A stretch of 45,147 bases of DNA from Marinilabiliales bacterium (GTDB lineage Bacteria; Bacteroidota; Bacteroidia; Bacteroidales; F082). Positions 1 through 7,523 of the stretch are shown piece after piece. The translations under genes were made by a program, and so were the position numbers. The notes under the pieces were generated by a model. The model made no database searches. It was given only the letters and a program-made list of their open reading frames with translations, and was not told the DNA's origin. The stretch lies in the NCBI GenBank assembly GCA_002869365.1, contig PKTA01000079.1:1-45147 (forward strand), written 5' to 3'. Each line of letters starts with the position of its first letter. Positions within the stretch are counted from its first letter, which is position 1.

Positions 1-567
1 CTGATGTATTGCGTGCGAACTAACTTCCATAAACGCGTACTCGCATCCGGCCTCTACCATATCGTGAATAAGGCTATTTAAACTAATGGGATCGGGAGTT
101 GTATGTGTTGAGGGCATTACCTCATTATTAATTCTGTTTTCTATTGTTGAGAGCATTCCAACTTTAAATCCCAAAGACATAAACAGTCGGAACAACAAAC
201 TAACTGTTGTTGTTTTACCATTTGTTCCGGTTACGCCAATAAGATTTAGTTTTCCTGAAGGTTTATCATAAAAATTAGAAGCAATTATTCCAAGAGCAAC
301 AGAGGAATCTTTAACCTGAACATAGGTAACCTCAGCCGTGGTATTCTGAGGCAAAACTTCACATATAACTGCAGCAACATTTGCTTCAATAACTTTACTT
401 ATAAAGTCATGACCATCAACACGCGTACCTTTAACAGCGACAAACAGGCTGCCTTCTTTTGCCTGTCGCGAATCCATAGTTACAAAAGATATTTCTCTAT
501 CGATTTCGCCAACAACTTTTAGCAAACCACTTTTATATAATATGTCTTGTAAATTCTTTTTCATCAT
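1..567 (-). CDS. murE: UDP-N-acetylmuramyl-tripeptide synthetase MurE (N-terminal part, cut by window start)
   Basis: Cytoplasmic ligase that adds the third residue, usually meso-diaminopimelate in this phylum, to UDP-MurNAc-L-Ala-D-Glu. About 189 N-terminal residues are visible: the Mur N-terminal domain, then the ATP-binding motif GTNGKTTT near residue 115, followed by MLSTIENRIN and the STHTTPDP stretch that is characteristic of MurE. The ATG at 567 overlaps the TAA that ends the ftsI frame (TAATG), so the two are translationally coupled; a second ATG follows immediately. The C-terminal catalytic and substrate-selecting part (the DNPR region) lies outside the window, so the specificity for diaminopimelate is not proven here. 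It is the last visible member of the mraZ-rsmH-ftsL-ftsI-murE division and wall cluster. Confidence 0.95.
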   Translation of the reverse strand, partial: MMKKNLQDILYKSGLLKVVGEIDREISFVTMDSRQAKEGSLFVAVKGTRVDGHDFISKVIEANVAAVICEVLPQNTTAEVTYVQVKDSSVALGIIASNFYDKPSGKLNLIGVTGTNGKTTTVSLLFRLFMSLGFKVGMLSTIENRINNEVMPSTHTTPDPISLNSLIHDMVEAGCEYAFMEVSSHAIHQ

Positions 568-992
568 TAATATGTTGAGAGCATCAACTTTATTTTTCTT
601 CCTTTAGTAACTTTTGTACCTGACCTAACAGATTGACTCTTAACGGTTCCTTTTCCGAATAAACTTACTTCAAGCCCCATGTTTTCAAGCAGATACACTG
701 CGTCTCTGGCTTTCATCTGCCTGACATCAGGAATAAATTTTTGATTTATTAAGGCCGCATCAATGGTAGCTACACCATTCTCAATTTTTGAACTTGCCCA
801 CTGTTGTTCGTGTATGTAGTCATTCTTTTTTATTCCCAGAAAATCATAAACAGTTACAATATCATCATGCCAACTAATTGGGGTTTCAAAATTCATTTCA
901 CTTTCATCAATAGTGGTATCGCTGTCCATTTCAAGAGCTAGGTAGTTCGAATAAACTTTATCTGATATTTCCTTAAAGGCAGGAGCGGCAAC
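567..992 (-). pseudogene. ftsI: In-frame C-terminal continuation of FtsI, with PASTA domain, after an internal TAA
   Basis: Directly downstream of the TAA at 993-995 the same reading frame resumes with VAAPAFKEISDKVYSNYLAL, which is the normal end of the class B transpeptidase fold (usual pattern YYGGxVAAPVFKEIADKVY). It then runs to a C-terminal PASTA-like domain (FIPDVRQMKARDAVYLLENMG...VKSQSV). A separate ATG exists at 929, but nothing suggests that it is an independent gene: the frame is the same as ftsI and the conserved strand and helix begin before that ATG. Read through the stop, the whole protein would have about 705 residues, the usual length for a Bacteroidota FtsI with a PASTA tail. 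The stretch either is made by readthrough, is lost, or reflects a base error in the sequence. Confidence 0.8.
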
Positions 993-2684
993 TTAACCGC
1001 CATAGTATTTTCCTCCAGAGGGATTATTAACAACCACTATACATGAATATTTAGGATTGTCGGCAGGAAAATAACCCACAAAAGATGCATTATAATTCCT
1101 TTTATTATAGGCGCCACCGACAGAAATTTGGGCAGTTCCTGTTTTTCCTGCAATTTTATATGGACTACCCTGGAAACTTGTTTTTGCAGTTCCCCTTTCC
1201 ACAACGCCTTCCATCAGTGATTTTGCCAATTCAACAGTTTCTTTTTTTACAACTTGTTTATTAATTACCTCTACTCCATAATCTTCTTCAACCAAACCAT
1301 TTTTCATGATTTTAGTTACAAAGCGCGGTTTAACCATTTTTCCGCCATTAGCTATAGCATTATAATATGTTAAGGTTTGAAGAGGTGTTATCTGAAGTTC
1401 ATACCCAAACGACATCCATGCCAATGAAGTTCCATACCATGTTTGCTTATTTGAAGGATGCTTAATATATGGCTTCCCCTCCCCTTTTATTTTCAGGCCC
1501 AAGGGCTTGTTGAGAGACATAGCGTATAATTTATCGACGAAAGCCGAAGGATTATTCTTAAATGATTCGGTGATAATAATTGATAGACCAACATTTGAAG
1601 ATTGTTCAAAAGCATCGCGAACGCTTATTCTGCCATTTCCAATTTTATGAACATCCTGAACAGTTCTGCCATAATACATTTTATATCCTGCTCCCGTAAT
1701 CAAACTATCAGTAAGTTTTGTTTTACCTTCATCTAAAGCCGCAAGCAATGAAGGAAGTTTAAAAGTAGAGCCCGGCTCAATACTCTCTCCTATGGCATAA
1801 TTATAGGTTTCTTTGTATTTCTTATCGGTACTGTCATAACGAAGGTTGGCAATTGCTATAATATCGCCTGTTTCAACTTCCATTACTACAGCACAACCCT
1901 GAAAAGCCTTATGGTTTAGAAGTTGACGAAGAAGGGCATTCTCAGCAACATCCTGTATGTTTACATCGATGGTTGTAATCACATCCATTCCGTTTTGTGG
2001 CTCAATTTCATTCTCATTATAAAGAGGTATCCAGTCACCATGATTAATCCGGCGTCTTAATTGCTTACCTTTCTTTCCTTGTAGATAATTGGCATAAGCA
2101 CCTTCTATACCCACATACAAATCTTCCTTAGCATTTTCGTAGCCTATAGTTCTGGCTGCTAATTCTTTATATGGATGCTCGCGTTTAGTTTTCCGATGTG
2201 TTATCAGTCCTCCACTATATTTACCTCTTCTAAAAATTGGAAATCTTCTGAGTTTTTTTAATTGCTGATAAGTAGTTCTTCTGTTTATTAAAAAATAACG
2301 GTTTCCTGATTTTCGCGCTTTCACAAGTTCCTTCTTGACCTGAGCTTTCGACTTACTTCCTAGTATTTTACTAATCCCCAATGATAAAGAATCGATATTT
2401 GAATAAAATACATCATTTGATATCAAAGGAGAAGATGCATCGAAGCGGACTTCAAAAATTGGAATTGAAGTAGCCAAAAGATTGCCGTTGGCATCGAGTA
2501 TATTCCCACGACTGGCTTCAAGACTAAATTCTTTTATTTCCTGGGTTTCGGCCTTTTCAATCCATTTTTGCCTTTCTTTAAACTGTATTAAAACTAATTT
2601 TACCAAAATGGCAACAGCAAAAAGAAGTATACCGAAATATACCAGGTAAACCCTCCATAATATGTCCTTTTTACTATCTAACAC
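993..2684 (-). CDS. ftsI: Penicillin-binding protein, septal peptidoglycan transpeptidase FtsI (truncated by in-frame TAA)
   Basis: Class B penicillin-binding protein that cross-links septal peptidoglycan in the periplasm. It has a short cytoplasmic N-terminus, one membrane anchor at about residues 12-34, the PBP dimerisation domain, and the transpeptidase domain with all three catalytic motifs: S306-T-F-K309, S362-S-N364 and K514-T-G-T517. The start is GTG at 2684, which overlaps the ftsL stop by one base (TAGTG). The frame stops at TAA 993-995 in ...PSGGKYYGG, exactly where the family continues with VAAPVFKEI, and the sequence after the stop continues in the same frame (see 567-992). The truncated product keeps the active-site motifs but lacks the last part of the transpeptidase fold and the PASTA domain. 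Since ftsI is normally essential, an error in the sequence or readthrough should be considered before calling it dead. Confidence 0.92.
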   Translation of the reverse strand: MLDSKKDILWRVYLVYFGILLFAVAILVKLVLIQFKERQKWIEKAETQEIKEFSLEASRGNILDANGNLLATSIPIFEVRFDASSPLISNDVFYSNIDSLSLGISKILGSKSKAQVKKELVKARKSGNRYFLINRRTTYQQLKKLRRFPIFRRGKYSGGLITHRKTKREHPYKELAARTIGYENAKEDLYVGIEGAYANYLQGKKGKQLRRRINHGDWIPLYNENEIEPQNGMDVITTIDVNIQDVAENALLRQLLNHKAFQGCAVVMEVETGDIIAIANLRYDSTDKKYKETYNYAIGESIEPGSTFKLPSLLAALDEGKTKLTDSLITGAGYKMYYGRTVQDVHKIGNGRISVRDAFEQSSNVGLSIIITESFKNNPSAFVDKLYAMSLNKPLGLKIKGEGKPYIKHPSNKQTWYGTSLAWMSFGYELQITPLQTLTYYNAIANGGKMVKPRFVTKIMKNGLVEEDYGVEVINKQVVKKETVELAKSLMEGVVERGTAKTSFQGSPYKIAGKTGTAQISVGGAYNKRNYNASFVGYFPADNPKYSCIVVVNNPSGGKYYGG

Positions 2685-3091
2685 TAGTTATCTTTTTTGA
2701 TAATTATCGATTTAACAGGTTGAGCATTTTCTTTTATTCCTAATATTTTAAGCCTTTCAGAAATATTCGATTGCTTACTAGCTTCCATAAGTTCCGATTT
2801 GCCTGTTATATACTCATATCTCAATTCCTTTAGTTCTTCACGCAAATCATTCACTTTACGTATCTTATTCTCTGCCAGGTAATTATTAGCAATATATATT
2901 GAAGCAAGCATCGCCAGGAAGAGAAGAAATGGAAAGAATTTAAAACTCCTTTCAGAGAGATACTCTCCGGCCAAAACACCTTTCGCTGCTTTTCCAATAC
3001 CTTTCCCCTTGTCAAGCACCTTTTTCTTAGGCTTCTTTTCAAGTTTCTGAGGTTCTGGCTCTTCGATATGTTTTAACTTATTTCCTTTCAC
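2684..3091 (-). CDS. ftsL: FtsL-like cell division protein
   Basis: Small bitopic membrane protein of 135 residues: a basic, lysine-rich cytoplasmic tail (residues 1-50), one membrane helix at about 52-72, and a periplasmic coiled-coil region (about 73-105). Its position between rsmH and ftsI and its topology match the FtsL-like division proteins of Bacteroidota, which are thought to act with FtsB/FtsQ partners to activate FtsWI at the septum. It starts one base before the rsmH stop region (gap of about one base) and its stop overlaps the ftsI GTG, so it sits inside a tightly packed operon. Identification rests on position and topology, because FtsL sequences are poorly conserved. Confidence 0.85.
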   Translation of the reverse strand: MKGNKLKHIEEPEPQKLEKKPKKKVLDKGKGIGKAAKGVLAGEYLSERSFKFFPFLLFLAMLASIYIANNYLAENKIRKVNDLREELKELRYEYITGKSELMEASKQSNISERLKILGIKENAQPVKSIIIKKDN

Positions 3092-3092
3092 T

Positions 3093-3986
3093 TTATAATC
3101 TTTCTGCTATTCTTAATTTTGCACTTCTGGCTCTGTTATTAATCTCAATTTCTTCATCAGTAGGTATGATTGGTTTACTGCCAAATGTTTTGAAATCAAG
3201 TTGGGGCTGACCAAAAAAATCTTTTTCTACTTTACCTTCGAAATTTCCACTACGGATGAAATTCTTTACCAGACGGTCTTCCAGCGAATGGTAAGAGATC
3301 ACAACCAGTCTGCCGCCCGGTTTTAAAACATCTATGGTTTGTTTGAGGAAGGATTTTAACACCCCCAACTCATCATTTACTTCTATTCGAAGTGCCTGAT
3401 AAACCATTGCCTGGAATTTGTTTATTCTGGTTTTAGGGAATATTTCAGAAATTATTTCATTGAGTTGAACACTGGTTTCTAGCGGATATTCTTCTCTGCG
3501 TTCACAAATTGTTACTGCCAGTTTATAACTACTTTTTATTTCGCCATACTCTTTAAAAATTCGAATCAACTCATCCTGATCGTAAGTATTTAAAATTTTA
3601 GCCGCATCCAAATCCTGTTTTCTATCCATTCTCATATCGAGTCTGGCTTCAAAACGAGTGGAAAATCCTCTGTCGGCCTCATCAAACTGATGTGATGAAA
3701 CTCCCAGGTCAGCCAATATTCCATCAACTTTTTGAAAACCATGAAACCGGATGAAATTTTTGAGGAATTTGAAATTTTGATTTACCATGATAAATCTCTC
3801 ATCATCGATGGTGTTATTCAAAGAATCGGCGTCCTGATCGAAGGCTATGAGTTTTCCATTTTCAAGTTTATTGAATATGGCACGACTGTGACCTCCACCA
3901 CCAAAGGTAACATCAACATAAATCCCATTAGGATCTATTGACAAACCTTCAATACATTTTTCTAATAAAACCGGATTGTGATACAT
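3093..3986 (-). CDS. rsmH: 16S rRNA (cytosine-1402-N4)-methyltransferase RsmH (MraW)
   Basis: S-adenosylmethionine-dependent enzyme that methylates N4 of C1402 in the 16S rRNA P-site. The 297-residue length is normal for the family. It opens with the family signature YHNPVLLEKC, has the SAM-binding loop FGGGGHSRAI (residues 28-37), the motif ILADLGVSSHQFDEADRGFS, and ends with the typical VISYHSLEDRLVK and NNRARSAKLRIAER segments. It lies between mraZ (5-base gap) and ftsL, the conserved order of the division cluster. Confidence 0.97.
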   Translation of the reverse strand: MYHNPVLLEKCIEGLSIDPNGIYVDVTFGGGGHSRAIFNKLENGKLIAFDQDADSLNNTIDDERFIMVNQNFKFLKNFIRFHGFQKVDGILADLGVSSHQFDEADRGFSTRFEARLDMRMDRKQDLDAAKILNTYDQDELIRIFKEYGEIKSSYKLAVTICERREEYPLETSVQLNEIISEIFPKTRINKFQAMVYQALRIEVNDELGVLKSFLKQTIDVLKPGGRLVVISYHSLEDRLVKNFIRSGNFEGKVEKDFFGQPQLDFKTFGSKPIIPTDEEIEINNRARSAKLRIAERL

Positions 3987-3991
3987 ATGCC

Positions 3992-4450
3992 TTACTCAAT
4001 TTCTAACTCTCCCATAACATCTTCTGCCAGGCCGGCAAAGTCATCGGGATCGTAATCAACCGCAAGTTCATATTGGGATCTGTCCCAAATTTCAATACGG
4101 TTTACAACCGAGGTAAGCACGATTTCTTTGGTAATATCGCCATAACGCAGAAGGTCTTTGGGAATTAACAACCTTCCTGTACCATCTAGTTCTACAGGCT
4201 TAACCCCTGCCATGAACTTGGTAACAAAATCCGCGTTTTTCTTCCGGAACATATTCAATTTGCTCACCATGGCAGTTTCTGTTTGCCACTGCTCAATTGG
4301 AAACAACTCAAGGCACTTTTTAAAAATGCTTCTCTTGATTACAAAACCGCGTTTCAATTCCTCTCCCATCTGGTTCTTGAACTGAACAGGAAACATGAAT
4401 CTGCCTTTCGCATCCAACTTACACTCGTATGTACCTAAAACACTGACCAT
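3992..4450 (-). CDS. mraZ: Transcriptional regulator MraZ
   Basis: DNA-binding protein of 152 residues that represses the division and wall cluster, including its own gene, in other bacteria. Two AbrB-like MraZ repeats are seen, each with the DxxxR motif: LDAKGRFMFP at about residues 12-21 and LDGTGRLLIP in the second half. It is the first gene of the leftward cluster. Just upstream (4479-4514) are phased GTGGTA direct repeats that resemble the spacing of known MraZ boxes, so autoregulation is likely. Confidence 0.96.
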   Translation of the reverse strand: MVSVLGTYECKLDAKGRFMFPVQFKNQMGEELKRGFVIKRSIFKKCLELFPIEQWQTETAMVSKLNMFRKKNADFVTKFMAGVKPVELDGTGRLLIPKDLLRYGDITKEIVLTSVVNRIEIWDRSQYELAVDYDPDDFAGLAEDVMGELEIE

Positions 4451-4478
4451 TGAAAAACTTCGAATTATGGCGTAAATT

Positions 4479-4514
4479 TACCACATTTTTACATTATATA
4501 CCACCTTTTACCAC
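4479..4514 (-). promoter_or_regulatory. Candidate MraZ operator: phased GTGGTA repeats in front of mraZ
   Basis: On the minus strand GTGGTA occurs three times (plus-strand TACCAC at 4479-4484, 4499-4504 and 4509-4514), spaced 20 and 10 bases, with a poor copy in the missing 10-base register at 4489-4494. MraZ of E. coli binds direct repeats of TGGGN separated by 5 bases, that is a 10-base period, upstream of mraZ. The phase and place agree while the core differs (GTGGT instead of TGGG). A -7-like TAAATTTA lies next to the proximal copy. The assignment is inference. Confidence 0.55.
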
Positions 4515-4857
4515 TTTGTTGATAAAAGGTTTCATATTAACAAATATATTTTTTTGAAGAATTTACTTAACTAACTGTTTTAGTGTATTTTAAGGTTAAT
4601 AAAAATATTGATTTCAAACTTATTAACAATAAAATAAAATTTAAATTGTTAATAAGTCGTATTAACAAATTTATATTGTTGATATACAACTATTTACAAA
4701 ATAGTTAAAAATTTGATTAAAAACGCATATACCTGTTTAACAGCGCATTACAAAATGTTAATATCCGCAATATCACGGGTTTAAATTTGGGATTTAACGG
4801 CAAATAAACGTAAAAAGTTTCAAAAAAAATGAAGAAAATCAAGGAGCTTATTTACAA
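4515..4857. promoter_or_regulatory. AT-rich intergenic region with TATTAACAA/TTGTTAATA repeats and a 13-base inverted repeat
   Basis: No gene is seen between mraZ and gldB. The stretch holds several copies of TATTAACA or its complement (near 4537, 4621, 4645, 4660 and 4757). Two of them form a perfect inverted repeat with 13-base arms, ACTTATTAACAAT at 4618-4630 and its complement at 4645-4657, with a 14-base AT spacer. The hairpin or dyad has no T-tract of a terminator, so I read it as a possible protein-binding site. A TTATCAACA at about 4515-4523 (minus) resembles one DnaA box, but no cluster of such boxes is present. Confidence 0.5.
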
Positions 4858-5853
4858 TTATGGTTTATAACCAGAGTCGTGAAGTAAAGTTTGAGAATCA
4901 GAAATATTTAACAACTCTTTGATATCTGTTTGGGGATTATTTTCCATATAATCCCTTACTATCTGCCATCCTAACCATACCCCAATTCTTGCCGGAGATC
5001 GCTTTGAGAAACCAGTTGTAAAAGGACCATCTACCATGAGTTTCGATTGCGATTTATAATCGGTGGAAAACAATAACTCATTGTCGATTAAAAATGCCCA
5101 GATATTTTCCTCATTATCATCGCACCATTCCAACTGATCAGAAGTATAACAAATTTTCAAACTATCGGCACTATATGGAAGTACCATATCTAAATAATAC
5201 ATCAATTTACCTGCTGAAATCATTCTGTCGAGCAAAGTATTTTGTATTGTTCTTCTCATCAGATACTGATTATAAAACTGTTTGGCTACATCAATATCCA
5301 GGATTTCGGGTCGCATGCATGATATTTTATATTTTGGCAAACCCAAACTGTAATATGGAATAAAATCACCTCCCAAATAAAGGTCAAGTCCAATTATCAT
5401 TATACTATCCTGTATAAAAACAGGACTTTCAAACTGCAACCCGGAAACATAAGTATAAACATATTCTGGAAGACTAATTTGTGGGAAATGATACTTCATA
5501 TAGTTGAATAGTGAACTTAAGTTCTCATTCAAATATTTATTATCAGGAAATACTTCGTCTGTTTTATTATAAATTCTAATTAGAGCCGTATCACTAATAA
5601 ATCTTTTTATTTGATTCACGTTAGAAGTATCATCCAGGTTGGCATCCAGAAAAAGAGGATAATCAGGCTTTATACTTTTCAAACCTTCGACCATTTTAGA
5701 AGTGTCAATTTCAAAAATAGCCTTCCCATATCGTTTTACATTGACTTGTATTTCAGGGAGTTTAGAATCATCGACTATAAATTTATTGGTATTTTCCTCA
5801 CAAGAAAAGAGCACAATCGAAATTAATAAAACAAATACTATCTTCCTCAACAT
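4858..5853 (-). CDS. gldB: Gliding motility-type lipoprotein GldB
   Basis: Predicted outer- or inner-membrane lipoprotein of 331 residues, with a lipobox ending VLFSC at Cys18. The length, the early KRYGKAIFEID-like strand, and the conserved end RIGVWLGWQIVRDYMENNP match the GldB family, first found in gliding flavobacteria but also present in many non-gliding Bacteroidota. The biochemical role is not established. In flavobacteria gldB neighbours nadE, and here nadE is only 1.7 kb away on the other side of two barrel-protein genes. A -7 motif TACTTTTG lies 20 bases upstream of the start. Confidence 0.82.
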   Translation of the reverse strand: MLRKIVFVLLISIVLFSCEENTNKFIVDDSKLPEIQVNVKRYGKAIFEIDTSKMVEGLKSIKPDYPLFLDANLDDTSNVNQIKRFISDTALIRIYNKTDEVFPDNKYLNENLSSLFNYMKYHFPQISLPEYVYTYVSGLQFESPVFIQDSIMIIGLDLYLGGDFIPYYSLGLPKYKISCMRPEILDIDVAKQFYNQYLMRRTIQNTLLDRMISAGKLMYYLDMVLPYSADSLKICYTSDQLEWCDDNEENIWAFLIDNELLFSTDYKSQSKLMVDGPFTTGFSKRSPARIGVWLGWQIVRDYMENNPQTDIKELLNISDSQTLLHDSGYKP

Positions 5854-5873
5854 AATAATTAATTTTTGCTTTG

Positions 5874-5881
5874 CAAAAGTA
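5874..5881 (-). promoter_or_regulatory. -7 promoter element TACTTTTG of gldB
   Basis: On the minus strand TACTTTTG fits the Bacteroidota -7 consensus TAnnTTTG and lies 20 bases before the gldB ATG. No clear -33 TTTG partner was found. Confidence 0.55.
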
Positions 5882-5916
5882 GCAGAAAATGATGTACGAT
5901 CTTTTAGGAACTAAAC

Positions 5917-5955
5917 ACAAAAAAGCCTTCAGTATTGTGCTAATACTAAAGGCTT
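5917..5955 (-). terminator. Rho-independent terminator after the barrel-protein gene
   Basis: Hairpin with arms AAGCCTT-x-AGTATT and AATACT-x-AAGGCTT around a 5-base loop (5923-5955), followed on the minus strand by a run of T. It ends the transcript of the 5979-6632 gene just before the gldB promoter. Confidence 0.8.
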
Positions 5956-5978
5956 ATTATATTGAAATAATTATTGAT

Positions 5979-6632
5979 TTAGAATATCTTCCAACCAAGT
6001 GTTACTAAAAACATACTTGATTTTGAACCAACTGTATGAGATTCATCATTATATGTTAGGTCGCCAACAATAGGCTCACCAAATGCTCCAACATATTTAA
6101 CATCAAGTGCAAACATTAACACATCCACACCAACTCCTACATGATAATTCCATACCATATCCTTAATATCAGAGTCTTGTATTGGTCTAAATAAGTCTTC
6201 ATCAACACCACTAACATCCTCTGAATTGTTTATTTCCTTATTTACAACAATATCCGTATTAATTCCACCGAATACCCTAATATTAACTAGTTTAAGATCA
6301 ATTATTTTCCAGCCCAGAGATAAAGGAATATTAATAGTATTAAGTTTAACATTTTGTTCAAAAGGACTTAAATTAACACCTCCAAGATTTACTTCTGGAT
6401 ATTTAAAAACGCTTCCTTTAGTCATCCAGTTAACTTCGGGTTGCAGATATACTTTATCACCCATACGCACGAATACACCAAACGTAAAACTACTTTTCAG
6501 GTTATTTTTTATATCGTCAGTGTTCATACTTATGTTAGATGCGGAATAGCAAATTTGTGGGCCAAAATGAAATTGGCCGAACATAGTTGAAGAAAAGGCC
6601 AATGCCAATACTAATACTGTTAAACGTTTCAT
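5979..6632 (-). CDS. Outer-membrane beta-barrel protein (PorT-like family)
   Basis: A 217-residue exported protein: signal peptide MKRLTVLVLALAFSSTMFGQ with cleavage near residue 20, then alternating amphipathic strands (FHFGPQICYSAS, SFTFGVFVRMG, VYLQPEVNWM, NIPLSLGWKI, NIRVFGGI, YHVGVGVDVLM, ALDVKYVGAFG) and a final strand ending MFLVTLGWKIF with the terminal aromatic residue of outer-membrane barrels. It matches the small 8-stranded OMP_b-brl_2/PorT-type proteins abundant in this phylum. The substrate or function is unknown. It has its own -7 motif and terminator, so it is a single-gene unit divergent from the next barrel gene. Confidence 0.8.
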   Translation of the reverse strand: MKRLTVLVLALAFSSTMFGQFHFGPQICYSASNISMNTDDIKNNLKSSFTFGVFVRMGDKVYLQPEVNWMTKGSVFKYPEVNLGGVNLSPFEQNVKLNTINIPLSLGWKIIDLKLVNIRVFGGINTDIVVNKEINNSEDVSGVDEDLFRPIQDSDIKDMVWNYHVGVGVDVLMFALDVKYVGAFGEPIVGDLTYNDESHTVGSKSSMFLVTLGWKIF

Positions 6633-6661
6633 AATATTTAAGTTTAATTTTTTTATGTTAT

Positions 6662-6669
6662 CAAAAGTA
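6662..6669 (-). promoter_or_regulatory. -7 promoter element TACTTTTG of the 217-residue barrel gene
   Basis: TACTTTTG on the minus strand, 29 bases before the ATG at 6632, fits TAnnTTTG. Confidence 0.55.
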
Positions 6670-6730
6670 AAATAATTTTGTAATATTTTAATTTAATTAA
6701 CATAAAAATCGATTATTAATTGTGAATAAT

Positions 6731-6738
6731 TAAATTTG
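6731..6738 (+). promoter_or_regulatory. -7 promoter element TAAATTTG of the barrel-nadE unit
   Basis: TAAATTTG fits TAnnTTTG. It predicts a leader of about 75 bases before the ATG at 6820 and makes the 6633-6819 gap a divergent promoter region. Confidence 0.45.
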
Positions 6739-6819
6739 TACCTTAAAATTTTCAAAGGGAAACAGTAATTATTTTAAATATACAGACAATAAATCACAGG
6801 TTTTTGTAAAAACAATATT

Positions 6820-7512
6820 ATGAGAAAACTACTTACTATCACATTAATAATGCTTGCTCTAAGTTCTTTTGCCCAACACAAGGCTTTTCAAATGGGTTTT
6901 AAAGGGGCTCTTAATTTGGGTTGGTTTGCAACTGACGCTACAGGATATAAAGGTGAAGGTGCAAATTTTGGAGGCTCATGGGGATTTACAGCAGATATTT
7001 TTCTTATGGAAAACTACTCATTTACAACTGGTTTCGATTTAATATATCTAAATAGCACAATTTCATATCCCGACCATAAACCTCATGATGTACTAACAGT
7101 TATGGTAGATGGAGTAAGTACACGCAAATACAAACCAAAATATGTAGAGATCCCTTTGGTTTTGACCATGAAAACCAATAAAATAGGTAACCTACGCTAT
7201 TATGGTCAGGTAGGTTTTGGAATGGGCTTTTTAATTTCAGCGAAAGCTGACGAAGATTTTGTTGCCAATGACAGTGAATTTACGAGTTCGGAAACTGTTA
7301 ATGCATTTAAGGATTTATCACGAACGCGACAATCATTAATAATTGGTTTGGGAGCAGAAATTCCCATACAAGGATCAACTTACATAAGAACTGGCGTCAA
7401 ATTCGATAATGCATTTGTTAATATTTTAAAAGGTTACAACAACACCGATGCATATTTAAAAAACAATGGCAGAAATAGTTTTATTGAAATTAACTTATCA
7501 GTATTTTTCTAA
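6820..7512 (+). CDS. Outer-membrane beta-barrel protein (PorT-like family)
   Basis: A 230-residue exported barrel protein: signal peptide MRKLLTITLIMLALSSFAQ, then strands such as FQMGFKGALNLGWF, SWGFTADIFLM, YSFTTGFDLIYLN, YVEIPLVLTMKT, RYYGQVGFGMGFLI, QSLIIGLGAEIPI, TYIRTGVKFDNAF and a last strand SFIEINLSVFF that ends in Phe, the usual barrel-assembly signal. It resembles PorT-type OMP_b-brl_2 proteins; no specific role can be assigned. The nadE start lies 11 bases downstream, so both are probably in one transcript, although no functional link with NAD synthesis is evident. Confidence 0.8.
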   Translation: MRKLLTITLIMLALSSFAQHKAFQMGFKGALNLGWFATDATGYKGEGANFGGSWGFTADIFLMENYSFTTGFDLIYLNSTISYPDHKPHDVLTVMVDGVSTRKYKPKYVEIPLVLTMKTNKIGNLRYYGQVGFGMGFLISAKADEDFVANDSEFTSSETVNAFKDLSRTRQSLIIGLGAEIPIQGSTYIRTGVKFDNAFVNILKGYNNTDAYLKNNGRNSFIEINLSVFF

Positions 7513-7523
7513 AAAAGTAAGTA

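Noticed and set aside
567-929. A separate small PASTA protein gene starting at ATG 929
   Set aside because: It is in the same frame as ftsI and the conserved end of the transpeptidase fold lies before this ATG; it is the tail of ftsI.
4451-4857. Chromosome replication origin
   Set aside because: AT-rich and with one DnaA-box-like site, but there is no box cluster and no dnaA, dnaN or rpmH nearby.
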